A stretch of DNA of 64,000 nucleotides, taken from contig CM037876.1 of assembly GCA_021292165.1 (NCBI GenBank), positions 316,724,776 through 316,788,775 on the forward strand, in the 5' to 3' direction. Positions 30,163 to 40,739 of this stretch are shown in pieces; within the stretch, counting starts at the first letter, position 1; the number at the start of each line of letters is the position of its first letter. This stretch comes from Shinisaurus crocodilurus. Taxonomy: Eukaryota; Chordata; Lepidosauria; Squamata; Shinisauridae. The notes under the pieces are model-generated. The model did not search any database. It was not told where the DNA came from and saw only the letters and a program-made list of their open reading frames with translations. The translations under genes and the position numbers were made by a program.

Positions 30163-30935
30163 GGGATTTGTGAGGAATCCAACAGGAGGTGAAAATCTGA
30201 TGGATTTTCTTGACTTGGCCCCGCCAATTCCATTCCGTCAACCCCGCGCTGGCATTACTTAATCTGACGCGAGTCAAGCCAGCACACAGGCTCCCATTTT
30301 TAAAAAGTGGGCTGCGATTTGTGTACTTAAAAAAAAAAAAAAAAAAAAAAACCTGGGGAAATGTGTGCAAAATTCAGGCCTCTGCCCCACAAATTTGCAC
30401 AAATTGCAGAGCTGAGGCCCAAATTTTGCACAAATCTGAAATTAACTATCAGAAAATTCAAGGTGGCCAAGGTGGAGCATGTGCACATGCAGTGAGAGGA
30501 GGTGGATCCCATCCTTCTCATGTTGAATGCTCAAGAACAACAACAAAAACAGCAACACTCACACAACAAGCCACAGATGGGCTGCAGGCAGCCTACCAAG
30601 CCACTTCAACAATCCCTCAATGGTTCTGCTTCCCTCCCACTCAGCCGCCCGTTTCCCAATATGGAAGGTGCATTGGGATGTGCATTCTTCTCTTGCCAGG
30701 ATGTGCATTCTTCTCTCACATCTAATGAGTCGGCCCTGACTTGTGCAAATCACAATTTGTGCAAATTGCACTAGTGATACACAGTTCTCAGCTCCAAATT
30801 TCCGTAAATGTTTTGAGCTATTTTGCAGAAGCCAGCCCACCCCCACAGACTTGGTCCACTTTTGGCCATTGGGTCAGAAATGTGTCGAAAGTCTGTCAAA
30901 TGCAAATGGAACAGGTTTTTCAGTGTTGCACATCC
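30163..30935. repeat. Unclassified AT-rich repeat with GTGCAAAT words and CCCTA-type ends
   Basis: The left end TTAGGGATTTGTG and the right end GTTGCACATCCCTAAG are inverted. The interior is rich in TTTGCACAAAT-type words, has a poly-A tract at 30329-30350, and carries the 139-base block (30562-30700). Similar word content occurs at 33456-33860 and 34402-35300. The class is unknown. Confidence 0.4.
30562..30700. repeat. 139-base block duplicated at 25216-25354 (copy B)
   Basis: Near-identical to copy A. A 17-base direct repeat, GATGTGCATTCTTCTCT, occurs at its end and again immediately after it (from about 30678 and 30700). Confidence 0.85.
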
Positions 30936-31859
30936 CTAAGCCCATGAGGTTAGGTGGGTGATAACTGGGGAGAGGACTTTTGAAGCTCTGGTGTTTGGAA
31001 TACCCACCTCAGAGTCTTGCCTGGTTACAGATTTGATGTCTTTCAAGTGCCGGGCAAAGATTTCTATGTATGTGTCCAGACTATGTACCATGTAACATTA
31101 GCTGGTCTTAACAGGCTATTTTATGGGTTCCACTGGATTTTACATGGTTGCGCACCGGTTTACATTCTGCACATTGCAATGCATATCCAATGTATGCCCT
31201 GCCATTCTCAAGCACAAGGATATCTGTTGATTTTTCTGGAGAGCTGAGACTAAGAGAGGTAAAGCAGAAAACTCTGTGGAAATAGACAGACAGGTGTCAC
31301 ACTTTTCTGAACATGATCATCAAAAATATCTTCGGAAATTCTGCCATGAGGCAGAAAAGTGATTCTTCCCTTGAGATTTCCCAGAAGAACACTCAAGAGA
31401 TGCGACAGCGGGCCAAAAACGAAGCATAGCAACGACATCAAAGCCTAAGAAGCTTCATTACGCCACACTTCCATTTCAAGGGAAGAGCAGCTTTGGTGAT
31501 TTTCTACTGCAGAACATAGGCTCCGACACCGATCGTTAAGTGTAATAATTAGATTGGTTTTGTGTTGCAATTTTAGCATTCAATCACAATTAGTCAGAAA
31601 TGGATCTCTGCTAAACTAACACAACACTATTATCTTCCCTCGGAAGCAAGCAAAGCTTTCCAAAGATGGAATGAAAACACACAACCAGGATGACACCTTT
31701 AATGTCTGCGGTATGAAGATAATGCCCTCTTGGAAAAAAAAAAAATCTATTTAGTTGAGCAACATAAAGAAAAAAAAGAGCAAGCAAATAAGGCTGATTG
31801 GGGGTGCTAATGCCACACAATGGGAGAGGGTTGGCAAGGCATTAAAAACTAAAGAAATG
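30936..31859. other. Unassigned sequence
   Basis: No gene was seen. The part at about 31530-31600 contains homeodomain-like ATTA words (AATAATTAGATT, CACAATTAGTC). A poly-A tract lies at 31733-31744. Confidence 0.35.
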
Positions 31860-31861
31860 AG

Positions 31862-32222
31862 TGTGCAATCCAGTGGGGGATGCCCATAGCTCTCCGCACT
31901 CCTCCTGCTCTGAAAAGCAGCTCAACGGCCAATTTCGGCAGTCTAACGGCGGCACTTCGGAAGGGCAGGGAAGGAGGCTGAGGCGCCGCCAGGATACATT
32001 GTACCTTGGCGGTCCCAGTCTCCTCCTGCCCCCTAAACCCCTTCTCCAAGGTCGCTCGTACAACCTCAGAGGAGCAGCCCGTGCAGTTCTTTCCATGCCG
32101 GCTGTGAGGTGGGAGGGGAGGGGGATTCAAGCATGGGTCCCCAGATCCAAGGTCGGAGCTGTTTCCCAATCTGGGAATCTGAATAAATCCCATGGCCCTC
32201 CGTGTCCTAGGATTTTTCAAGC
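31862..32222 (+). repeat. Unclassified GC-rich repeat family (copy 1)
   Basis: The copy shares an ordered set of blocks with 56465-56760 and the reverse of 63640-63980: CGGCAGTCTAA, AAGGAGGCTGAGGCGC, CCAGGATACA, TCTCCTCCTGCCCC, CCGGCTGTGAGGTGGGAGG, and GATCCAAGGTCGGAGCTG with CTGGGAATCTGAATAA. It is open on both strands but encodes nothing I recognise. Confidence 0.55.
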
Positions 32223-32376
32223 TGCCTAGGGGGGCTCAGAGGATTGCTCTGTTCATTGGTTAAAGGCGAATGATTAGATTGAGGGGTATCCCCCCACATT
32301 TATAACGCAAGGTAAATATGTCACTGATTCTAAAGACATGACAACGTATCTACGGACATGACAACACTGATATTCC

Positions 32377-32407
32377 ATGCGGAGCATGATGATGATGATG
32401 ATGATGC
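32377..32407. repeat. (ATG)n microsatellite at an L2 tail
   Basis: Seven or more GAT/ATG units precede the antisense L2 end. Confidence 0.9.
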
Positions 32408-32412
32408 AGATG

Positions 32413-32770
32413 ATGATTTTTATTTCTATACCACGCAATAGCCGAAGCTCTCCAGGCGGTTCACAACAATTCACAAAACAGATACAAGATAACAGAACAG
32501 CACAAAATTTCAATATACAAAATATAAAACAATGTAAACAGATAAAACAAATTTCAGTTAAATGCTAGGCCTGTTAAAGCCAGCTGAGAGAAATGGCCCA
32601 TCGTATCGTATGCCATCAAATGCCTGGGAGAAGAGGGTAGTCTTAACCTGGCACTGAAAAGATGGCAGCGTTGGTGCCAGGCGGACTTCAGTGTGGAGAG
32701 CATTCCATAATTGGGGGGGGGGGGGCACACCACTAAGAAGGCCCTCTCCCTTGCTGAGTAGTGGCTAGAT
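32413..32770 (-). mobile_element. L2-type LINE 3' end, antisense
   Basis: In reverse it carries CCGCCTGGAGAGCTTCGGCT, then a decayed C-terminus with CTACTCAGCAAGGGAGAGGG, AATTATGGAATGCTCTCCAC and GGCACCAACGCTGCCATCTT. It is the same subfamily as 16326-16925. A G run lies at 32714-32725. Confidence 0.8.
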
Positions 32771-32840
32771 CTGTTGGATTTGGACCATGGAGACCTGGGC
32801 TCAGACCCCATTCAGATATTAATTCTGCACCCCTGACCTA
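32771..32840 (+). mobile_element. tRNA-derived SINE head fragment
   Basis: TGTTGGATTTGGACCATGGA and GACCTGGGCTCAGACCCC correspond to the head of the SINE family at 20438. It is very short. Confidence 0.45.
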
Positions 32841-32873
32841 AGGACATGACAACACTGAGATGATCTTGTGTGG

Positions 32874-33125
32874 TGCATTTATTTATTTATTTATTTATTT
32901 ATTTTATAGCCTGCCTTTTTTTTTTTTCCTGCAAGGAACCCAAGGCAGCTTACATAATAATCCTCCTCCTCTCCATTTTATCCTCAAAACAACCCTGTGA
33001 GGTAGGTTAGGCTGAGCGTCAGTGACATGGTTAGAAATGTTGGATTTGGGTCATGGAGACCTGGACACATATCCCACTCTGCCATGAATTTCACCTTGGG
33101 CCAGTCACTATCGCTTAGAATAGAT
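32874..33125. mobile_element. Two tRNA-SINE pieces in opposite orientation
   Basis: 32874-33025 is the antisense tail half (ATTTATTTATTT, TTCCTGCAAGGAACCCAAGG, ACAACCCTGTGAGGTAGGTT). 33028-33125 is a plus-strand head half (TGTTGGATTTGGGTCATGGA, GGGCCAGTCACTATCG). The junction near 33026 could be an inverted fusion or two truncated insertions. Confidence 0.7.
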
Positions 33126-33129
33126 CAGC

Positions 33130-33240
33130 CTTCCCCAAACTGGTGCCCTCCAGATATGTTGGACTAAAACTCCTAGCATCCCTTGCCAGCATGCTGGGAG
33201 TTGTAGTGCAGCACATTGGGAGGGCACTGGTTTGGGGAAG
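33130..33240. mobile_element. hAT-type MITE, 'CAGCCTTCCCC' family
   Basis: Ends CAGCCTTCCCCAAACTGGTG and CACTGGTTTGGGGAAGGCCAG are inverted repeats. Inner arms AACTCCTAGCATCC and ATGCTGGGAGTT pair. No clean target duplication was seen. Confidence 0.75.
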
Positions 33241-33455
33241 GCCAGACTAAATTACCTCACAAGACCGTTGCAACAAGAAAATCCCATGTGCACTATGCTC
33301 CGTGAGGAGGGGAAGGGAAGATCCAAGTGCAGTTTCTCCTAAAAGCCATGACGACTGCTTTTGTGGATCAAACCAAAGGTCCACCGTCCTAGCACAAGAC
33401 AACAGCAGACCGAGAGATGACAAGGAGAGGTCCTTTTATCTGGAGGTGGCAGGGC

Positions 33456-33865
33456 TAGGGATGGGCAAATGAGCGATGTCCAAGGTTGCCAGGATTCTGA
33501 ACATCATCTCATCACTCAACTCGTGCTCGATTCCCATTCGCGTTTGTGATTGCTGCTCACTTTGCACGAACAGGAAACTTGTGCAAGTCGAGGAGCAGAC
33601 ACTGAATGGGAGATTCGTGCAAATCCCCTGAAATTTGTGCAGATATCCTCATTTGTGCAAATTCCCTCCACAGACTAAAGCAGTCTCCTGAGGAAATGTG
33701 CACAAATTAGGAAATTTGCGCAAATTGAACTTGGAATTGGGAGCAAGATGAATGTGATTGCGTGTTTGACCATTTGCGGACACTTTCAGTGGACACGTGC
33801 TCGTGCTCACCTTCAAACGGCATGCTCGCAAGTTTTGCGAGCAAAAAATGAAATTCTATGATATT
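33456..33865. repeat. Unclassified AT-rich repeat with GTGCAAAT words (copy 2)
   Basis: The left end CTAGGGATGGGCAAATGAG resembles the ends at 30163 and 34402. Repeated words such as TTGTGCAAATTCC and GTGCACAAATTAGG follow. The right end is cut by a CR1 insertion at 33868. Confidence 0.4.
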
Positions 33866-33867
33866 AT

Positions 33868-34023
33868 GGTGGGCTCTCCCAGTCTGGAGGCATTCAAGGT
33901 GCGGCTGGACAGACATCTGTCAGAGATGCTTTGACCTGGATTCCTGCATTGAGCAGGGGGTTGGACTCGATGGCCTTGCAGGCCCCTTCCAACTCTACTT
34001 TTCTATGATTCTATGATTCTATG
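33868..34023 (+). mobile_element. CR1-type LINE 3' end
   Basis: It begins GGTGGGCTCTCCCAGTCTGG (last 30 codons of ORF2, ending in SEML and a stop) and ends in CTATGATTCTATGATTCTAT. It matches the 28959 copy almost base for base. Confidence 0.92.
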
Positions 34024-34400
34024 CTGGAGACCAAATGTGTCATCTGAGACCTTCCCAGCAGCACCTTAGGCCAGAGCTCCATGGACAGAACACATATTTT
34101 GAATGTGGAAACTTTGCCCCAACGGCTTAATTTGCCCAGCTTTGTTCCTTTCAGGTAAGAGCAGACTTGCAAACAGTTGCTCACCAAGGATGAGAAAGAA
34201 TCACCTGTAGGAGAGCAGCTGTGGAAATTTATGCAAACTGGATGAGAACAGGTCCTTTTTTTCAGGCTAAAGTTGAGCCAGAAATTGCTTATATTGATGT
34301 GCCTGTGCAGTGGGCTAGAAAGAAGTTGTTGTGGACTAGGAATGTTTTATAGGAAGATGAAACAAACTATAAGATCCCTTTGTGTTTGCTTCACCTTCCA
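34024..34400. other. Unassigned sequence
   Basis: No gene or known repeat was recognised. Confidence 0.35.
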
Positions 34401-34401
34401 C

Positions 34402-35300
34402 ATAGGGATGGGTGACACTGGGAAATCCAATGATTTCCGAAACCATTTCTGATCTGGTAATTGGAAACAGACAGTGCTGGATTGTGGTTTTTTTCCGGCT
34501 TCCGGAAATGTGTGCAAATTGTTGCACACATTAAAACAGAGATCTGCATATTTGTAGTGACATTTGTGCAAATGCTGATTTGTGCAAATTGGCTATTTTG
34601 CACGAATGGGGTCTGAATCTTTAAATTTGCATAAATGGGTTTGCACTGCTTTTACTATGTTATCACATTGGCAAGTCCGTTATGTAACCCTGGACACAGC
34701 AGCATACTCCCTTGGTAAATATCCTTGTCAGTTTCATCCTCTACTACTACATTGTTGTTAGCTCCCCACATTCCCTTCTTCACAAAGAACTTGTCATTGT
34801 CAATTTCGTCTAGTTTGGCATTTCTGCTATGGTTACATGATTTGTGCACAAGAAATGGACACATTTTTTAAAAATTATGATTTTCAATTATTATTTTTCA
34901 GCTCCCATGATTTGTGCTCATGGGGTCATCATTTTTTAGTCTCCCCCCCCCTCATTCTTCCCACCAATATTATGCATACAATATCTGATGTCTTTCATTT
35001 TTAAAATAGGCAGTGATTTGCATGAGTTTTTAAATTTTCTTTTTAAAGCTCAGGAAACTTGTGCAAATTACACAGACAGACCCTCAAATTTCTGCAAATC
35101 TCAGGCTTCGGAACTTGCACAAATTTCCTGAGCTTTTAAAAGAACAAAAAAACGCACACAACTCGCGGTTCAATTTAAAAGTGGAAATCTGCATGCTGAC
35201 TTGACTCACATCAGATTGAGTTGGCACCATCATGGGGGGAATGGAATGGAATGGCATCCATCGGATTTTCACCCCCAAAACAGATTCCTCACACGTCCCT
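34402..35300. repeat. Unclassified AT-rich repeat with GTGCAAAT words (copy 3)
   Basis: The left end ATAGGGATGGGTGACACTGG and the right end CACACGTCCCTACC are inverted. The interior has many TTTGTGCAAAT words. A piece at 34665-34865 looks like a decayed copy of the foldback repeat at 17928 (TTGTCAGTTTCATCCTCT shared). Confidence 0.4.
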
Positions 35301-35488
35301 ACCATCATACAATTTCTCCCCCTACCCGCAAGCAGTCTCAGTACTTAGAGTAAAAAAGCAGAGACTCATCAGGGAAGGTTATGATATGAACTCTCTCCTG
35401 CTGTTCCTCCCCTTTCATTTACTGAGCAAAAGCTACCTGAGTGGCAAAGCATCCATCATGCTTGTTATGTACAATCCCTATGGAAACA

Positions 35489-35519
<31 letters not shown>

Positions 35520-35550
35520 CACAAAGATAGATGATGAAGTAAAGTAAGGA
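35301..35550. other. Unassigned sequence with (AC)n
   Basis: An AC dinucleotide repeat lies at about 35489-35522. No gene was seen. Confidence 0.5.
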
Positions 35551-35554
35551 GAAA

Positions 35555-35654
35555 AGATGCTTTGACCAGGATTCCTGCATTGAGCAGGGGGTTGGACTCG
35601 ATGATGGCCTTGTAGGCCCCTTCCGACTCTACCTTTCTATGATTCTATGATTCT
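35555..35654 (+). mobile_element. CR1-type LINE 3' terminal fragment
   Basis: GATGCTTTGACCAGGATTCC, TTGAGCAGGGGGTTGGACTC and CTATGATTCTATGATTC are the last 100 bases of CR1. A GAT triplet is duplicated within GACTCGATGATGGCC. Confidence 0.9.
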
Positions 35655-35741
35655 TGTGAGCCTTCAGTAGAAGCAACACAGATGATATGCTTTAGAGATC
35701 CACCTTTTCCCTAAAAAATGGTACAGCAGAACTCGGAAATT

Positions 35742-35828
35742 AGTTTGTGAACTGGAAAGTTACAATAAAAGGCACCTCTTTACTGCAGTTTGTGAACTGG
35801 AAAGTTACAATAAAAAGCACCTTTAAGA
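35742..35828. repeat. Tandem duplication, 45-base unit
   Basis: AGTTTGTGAACTGGAAAGTT starts at 35742 and again at 35787. The two units differ by a couple of bases. Confidence 0.9.
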
Positions 35829-36031
35829 TAGCAGCAATGTCAAACCTTTTCCAAGCCAGGAGACAAAGGGAGTCTCTGGGGCAGCAGTGCAGAGGGTGGA
35901 GCCAAAGGCAGAGAAAGGAACATGGGCAGGGCCAGAGATGATGTTCACCAATCTGGACACCTTCTCATCAAGCACAGAAAACACAGCTCAGTTCTAAGCA
36001 CATCTACTCAAGGAAAGGCCCAGCGCAACGA

Positions 36032-36118
36032 CTCCCATGCCTGGAAAAAAAGACTGATTGATTCTATGAGTGGCAGCTCCCATGCCTGCAATAAGGACTG
36101 ATCGATTCTACGCAACAG
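36032..36118. repeat. Second tandem duplication, 45-base unit
   Basis: CTCCCATGCCTGG...GACTGATTGATTCTA starts at 36032, and CTCCCATGCCTGC...GACTGATCGATTCTA at 36077. The units are more diverged than those at 35742. Confidence 0.75.
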
Positions 36119-36119
36119 C

Positions 36120-36690
36120 TCAAACCTCAATTCGTTGCAGGGTATTTACCGGTAAATATGGACTGCCTGCAAATACCCTCTTATCTCCTATCTCTGTTAT
36201 CATTGATAAAAGATAACAGAAGCTTGCAGGCCAGATGGGGAACTCCTAGGAGCTGCATCCAGCAGGGGCCACTGGGCCAGGGACACCCCACCCCTGCTTT
36301 AAGAAGTAACCACAGAAGAGCTGCTGGGAGACCTCTTAAGCCTCAAATCAACAAGATTTTTCTCGTAAGCCTCTCTGAGTGGGGCTCAGGATGAATTCAC
36401 ACATACATCTCCATAAACCAGTCACAGTGTTAACATGAAATGGGTGACTTGTAAAGCCTCTCTTTCCACAGGAAGGTGCCAGTATTCAATGAGCAATGCA
36501 TCTCTCACACATGTTCTAGATGGATTCTTTCCCCTTCAGACAAGGTGGCTTGCAGTTTGCCTCAACTTCATCCCAAGATTATTTCCAGTCCCCCTGGAAC
36601 CTAGAGCCCCAGTTTATGTAGTCACTCCACTAACAAAAGCATTTTGACCAGTAGCTTAAAGGATGGCACTGGTCCAGCCACAGGCACATA
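36120..36690. other. Unassigned sequence
   Basis: No gene or known repeat was recognised. Confidence 0.35.
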
Positions 36691-36694
36691 GAAT

Positions 36695-37014
36695 CATCGC
36701 TCCCCAAAGAGGTGCGCCTGGTGCCCACTCTGTATTCTTTTAGGCGCCAAGTGAAAACCTTTTTATTTGCCCAATATTTTAATGGTTGATTTTTTTAATT
36801 CATTTTTATTATTCTACTGTACCTCTGGACTGATTCTTTTTGGCTGCTTGGTTTTATTGTGTGATTTTATATTGCTCTGCATTTTATTTTATGTTCTTTT
36901 GTTTTTAAGATGACTGTTTTTATCTTGTTTCTCTTTGTAAACCGCCCAGGGAGCCTTTTGGCTGATGGGCAGTGAACAAATACTGTATACTAAATAAATG
37001 AATAAATAAATAGC
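36695..37014 (+). mobile_element. L2-type LINE 3' end
   Basis: CTCCCCAAAGAGGTGCGCCT (LPKEVRL), TAGGCGCCAAGTGAAAACCT (RRQVKTF), and a 3' UTR with AACCGCCCAGGGAGCC and AAATAAATGAATAAATAAAT. It is only the last 30 or so codons plus the UTR. Confidence 0.85.
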
Positions 37015-37470
37015 ATAGTAGAGTTGGAAGGGGCCATCGAGTCCAACCCCCTGCTCAATGCAGGAATCCAAGTCAAAGCATCCCTTACAAATGGCTGTCC
37101 AGCTACACCTTGTAAGGCTCCAGCGTGGGAGAGCCCACGTCCTCCCTAGGTAGTTGGTTCCATTGGCATATCACTCTAACATTCAGGACATTTTTCCTGA
37201 TGTCCAGGTGGAATCTGGCTTCCTGTGACTTGGGCCCATTATTCTGTGTCCTGCAATCTAGGATGATCGAGAAGAGATCCTGGCCCTCCTCTGTGTGACA
37301 ACCTTTCAAGTACTTGAAGAGTGCTATCATATCTCCCCTCAGTCTTCTCTTCTAAAGGCTAAACATGCCCAGTTCTTTCAATCTCTCCTCATAGGGCCTT
37401 GTTTCCAGTCCCCTTATCATCTTTGTTGCCCTCCTCGTAACCCTTTCCGGTTTGTCTACATCCTTCTTAG
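37015..37470 (-). mobile_element. CR1-type LINE 3' end, antisense
   Basis: In reverse it starts at the LERV-x-RRATK region and runs to the CATTGAGCAGGGGGTTGGAC tail. The minus-strand frame 37330-37103 retains MIALFKYLKG and FHLDIRKN. It sits directly against the L2 tail at 37014. Confidence 0.88.
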
Positions 37471-37499
37471 AATGCACAGATTAGAATGTTTCCAGAGCT

Positions 37500-38085
37500 A
37501 ATGGTCAGTTACCAAAATAAGATTTATTAGGAAAATGGGATTGTTTAGATTAGAAAAAGGGTGATTAAGGGGAGACATGATAGGGGTGTACAACATTATG
37601 CCTGGTGTTGAGAAAGTGGATAGGGAGACATTTTTCTCCCTCTCATAATACTAGAAGCCAAAGGGGTCATCCCATGAAGCCAACTGGTGGGAGGGTCAGG
37701 AAAGATAAAAGGAAGTACTTCTTCACACAGCACATAGTTAAACTATGGAATTCACTTTCACAAGATGTAGTGATGGTCACCAATTTGGATGGCTTTAGGG
37801 GATTGGACAAATGGAGAAGGCTATCCATGGTGACTAGTCCTGATGGCTCTATGCTACCTCCAGGACCAGAGGCAGTATGCCTACGTACACCAGTTGCTGG
37901 CGAACATGGGTGGGAAGATGCTGTTGCACTCATCATGTCATGTCCTGCTTGTTGGTTTCCCATGGGCAGCTGGTTGGCCACTGTGTGAACAGAATGCTGG
38001 ACTAGATGGACCCTTGGTCCACCACCATCATCATCATCCTGATGGTCCAGCATCAGGGCTCTTCTTATGTTCTTATGTTCATAAT
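37500..38085 (+). mobile_element. CR1-type LINE 3' end, second subfamily
   Basis: TTGTTTAGATTAGAAAAAGG, GGGGAGACATGATAGGGGTG, TTCTTCACACAGCACATAGT, CTATGGAATTCACTTTCACA and ACAGAATGCTGGACTAGATG follow the order of the C-terminus and long 3' region of this CR1 subfamily. A CCACCATCATCATCATCC microsatellite interrupts it at 38020-38037. Further copies lie at 40162 and 53630. Confidence 0.85.
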
Positions 38086-38137
38086 ACTTGGCTTGAAATG
38101 CAAAAAAAGAGAAGAGATTATTTGCCCCTCCCCCACA

Positions 38138-38278
38138 GACCAGGGATAGGCAAGCTGGTACCCTCCAGATGCTTTCAGCTGCAATTGGCATATTTCCTGG
38201 CCATTAGACATGTAGGCTGGGGCCTATGGGAATTGTACTCCAAAACATTTGGAAGGCATCACACTGCCTATCTCTGCC
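38138..38278. mobile_element. hAT-type MITE, 'CAGGGATAGGCAA' family
   Basis: Ends CAGGGATAGGCAAGCTGGTA and CACACTGCCTATCTCTG are imperfect inverted repeats. Inner CCAGATGCTTT and AAACATTTGG arms pair weakly. Old copy. Confidence 0.6.
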
Positions 38279-38279
38279 C

Positions 38280-39210
38280 TAGACAAAAAAAGATAGACAG
38301 GTATCTAGCTCCATGATAACCAGTACATCGTACGGCTTCTGTTCCATCACACACAGTATTTGCATCCACTGGGATCATGGTTTTCTGGATTTCGCTTCTC
38401 AGCCAGACTGATTCCTCTGCAACTCCTTGTTTGAAATCTTTATTTAGAACTTGCGCAAGAGGATGCTTATTTTAAACATTAAACCTCCAGAGTTACAGAA
38501 TCAGATCCCATCGCACTCTGGAGGGGAGAACAATGCTCCTTTAAAATAATCCCAATTTTTTTTCCCCTTTCTGTTCTAATGTTATAGAGATTGGGGGCTG
38601 TGTGAGGGGAAATGACATCCCAAAACTGATTTCCCTTGAAAATATACACGGTTAAAGCACTTCAGCTCACTGGGGCTCTGCAGAGCAATTTTGTTCACAA
38701 TGTGCTATAAAAAGCTAAGACGTTGAGACTGTTTCAATGTTCGTTAGTGCCATTTATATAAAGAGCTTGAAGAGATGTGGCAACGGGGCATCTTCTTTCC
38801 TAATTAAGGTGTCACAGGTAAGGGTTCCCTGAAAAGTAGGTACCACTGCAGTGCTGGGGGGGGGGAATGTTTTTCATGGGTCGCCTTTTTTCATGTGAAC
38901 TTCTAGAGTTTCTATTTCTTACTTTGTGAAGCTGCTCTGAGTGAAAATTAGCTGCTAGAGATAACAGAAGGAGTGAGAAACACTTCCTCACCTCTCAGAA
39001 GAAACTGAGAACAGTTCCACACGTTCATTGAGTGATGTGGGAGCAGGAGCAGCAGCAATCACATTGGCAGGCGGACGGGTGTGATCCCACCAACACAAGA
39101 ATTGCCTGGTTGGGTCAGATGAAAGTCCAACTGATTCACCTATTCCTGTTATTACCAGCTGCTCTTTTTCTTGAGTAGTCTGGAAGTGGCGGAGTGGAGA
39201 GAATTAGCTG
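38280..39210. other. Unassigned sequence
   Basis: About 900 bases with no gene or repeat recognised. The part at 38630-38830 is AT-rich with a CCTAATTAAGG word and could be conserved noncoding sequence. Motif content alone is weak evidence. Confidence 0.3.
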
Positions 39211-39216
39211 CTAGAG

Positions 39217-39351
39217 CAGTGTTCTCCAACCTTGGGTCCCCAGATGTTTTTGGCCTACAACTCCCAGCATGCCCCAGCCAGCTACGCTGGCTGGGGCATG
39301 CTGGGAGTTGTAGGCCAAAAACATCTGGGGACCCAAGGTTGGAGAACACTG
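39217..39351. mobile_element. Palindromic hAT MITE, copy 5 of 6
   Basis: The same complementary arms as at 5531. Flanks TGCTAGAG (39209-39216) and CGCTAGAG (39352-39359) match at 7 of 8 positions. Confidence 0.92.
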
Positions 39352-39359
39352 CGCTAGAG

Positions 39360-39700
39360 ATAACAGCGGAAGTCACCAGAGACCCAGCCACCTGGCATCA
39401 CCTTCCCCTAACTAGACCTCATTGGCAGAGCACAGGGAAAGCAAGGCAGAAGCCAGAACCTGGGTTTCATACTGCTGGTCACTGACTCAGTTAGCCATTT
39501 TCCAAGCGGTAACTTTTTACACCATGTGCTTGTGACCATTTGATGAGTCAGCTGTCCGTATTACATCCTGACTAGTGGTGAAGAAAATTTGACCGCCTGG
39601 CGCCTGAGCAGAAATCCAGGGGGTGGTCAGATGCTCTTCAGTGCATGGAAGGGCAGCGCTGATGCTGAACTATCCAAATGCTGCTTATAGATATAGTGTG
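39360..39700. other. Unassigned sequence
   Basis: No gene or known repeat was recognised. Confidence 0.35.
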
Positions 39701-39704
39701 GCAA

Positions 39705-39965
39705 GTTATTTATTTATTTTTATTGATTTTATTGATTATATTTATACCCCACCTTTTTTCCTGCAAGGAACCCAAGGCGGCTTACATAATCCTCCTCCTC
39801 CTCCTCTCCATCTTATCCTCACAACAACCTTGTGAGGTAGGTTAGGCTGAGAGTCAGTGACTGGCCCAAAGTCACCCAGTGAGTTTCCTGGCCGAGCGGG
39901 GACTAGAACCCAGATCTCCCGAGTCCCAGTCCAACACTCTCACCACTACGCCACACTGGCTCTCT
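39705..39965 (-). mobile_element. tRNA-derived SINE, full-length, antisense
   Basis: On the minus strand the head reads AGCCAGTGTGGCGTAGTGGT, with A-box-like GGCGTAGTGG, and the B box is GGGTTCTAGTCC. Then come CTCACTGGGTGACTTTGGGC, AACCTACCTCACAAGGTTGT, GCCGCCTTGGGTTCCTTGCA and a TATAAATATAATCAATAAAA tail. This is the most complete copy of the family in the window. Its 3' part resembles L2-type ends. Confidence 0.88.
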
Positions 39966-40161
39966 GCAATACCACAGTATTGCACTTGCCTGGATTTGCC
40001 GCCCAAGGCTGATCTGCTGCTTTGATGCTGACTTGAACCTGGCACCCTCCCAGCACCCACCCTGCTACACAGATATCAACCATCATCTGGCTACGCACCT
40101 TTTACACAAGTGATGGCTCGTGAGCATTTGAATGAGTGACAACAATGTGCTGCGCATGGCA

Positions 40162-40735
40162 TGGCACAGAATGTGCACATTGGGGCAAGGAATCCCAACT
40201 GCAAGTATAAGTTGATGAGACCTGAGCTTGCAGTGGCTGACCAAGAAAGAGACCTTGGGGTTGTGGTGGACAGCTCGATGGAAATGTTGACCCAGTGTGC
40301 GGCTGCTGTGAAAAAGGCAAACTCCACATTAGGCATAATTAGGAAAGGAACTGAAAATGAAATTGCCAAGATCACACTCCCCTTATGCTGCAACCACACT
40401 TGGAATACTGTGTACAGTTCTGGTCACCGCACCTATAAGAGGATATTGTAGAGATCGTAAAAGTGCAACCAAATTGATCAAAGGGCTGGAGCAACTCTCC
40501 TGTGAGGAAAGGTCCCAACGTCTGGGACTGTTTAGCTTAGAAAAGAGGAAAGTAAAGGGAGACATGATGGAGGTGTACAGTATTATGCCTGGTGTGGAGA
40601 AAGTGGACAGGGAGGCATTTTGATTTCCCCCCTCTCTCATCATACTAGAACCCAACGGGGTCATCCCATGAAGATGATTGGTGGGAGCTTCAGGACAGAT
40701 AAAAGGAAGGACTTCTTCACACAGCACTGGGGCAG
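40162..40735 (+). mobile_element. CR1-type LINE fragment, second subfamily
   Basis: It contains LRPELAVADQERDLGVVVDS-type coding sequence (40161-40451 frame), then TGGAATACTGTGTACAGTTC, GACATGATGGAGGTGTACAG and CTTCTTCACACAGCAC. Frameshifts occur near 40440 and 40620. The 3' end is missing. Confidence 0.85.
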
Positions 40736-40739
40736 TCAA

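Noticed and set aside
32377..32568. ORF starting with repeated Met
   Set aside because: It is the ATG microsatellite followed by an antisense L2 tail.
35489..35522. Telomeric or satellite DNA
   Set aside because: The tract is only an AC microsatellite. No TTAGGG arrays or long satellite units occur in the window.
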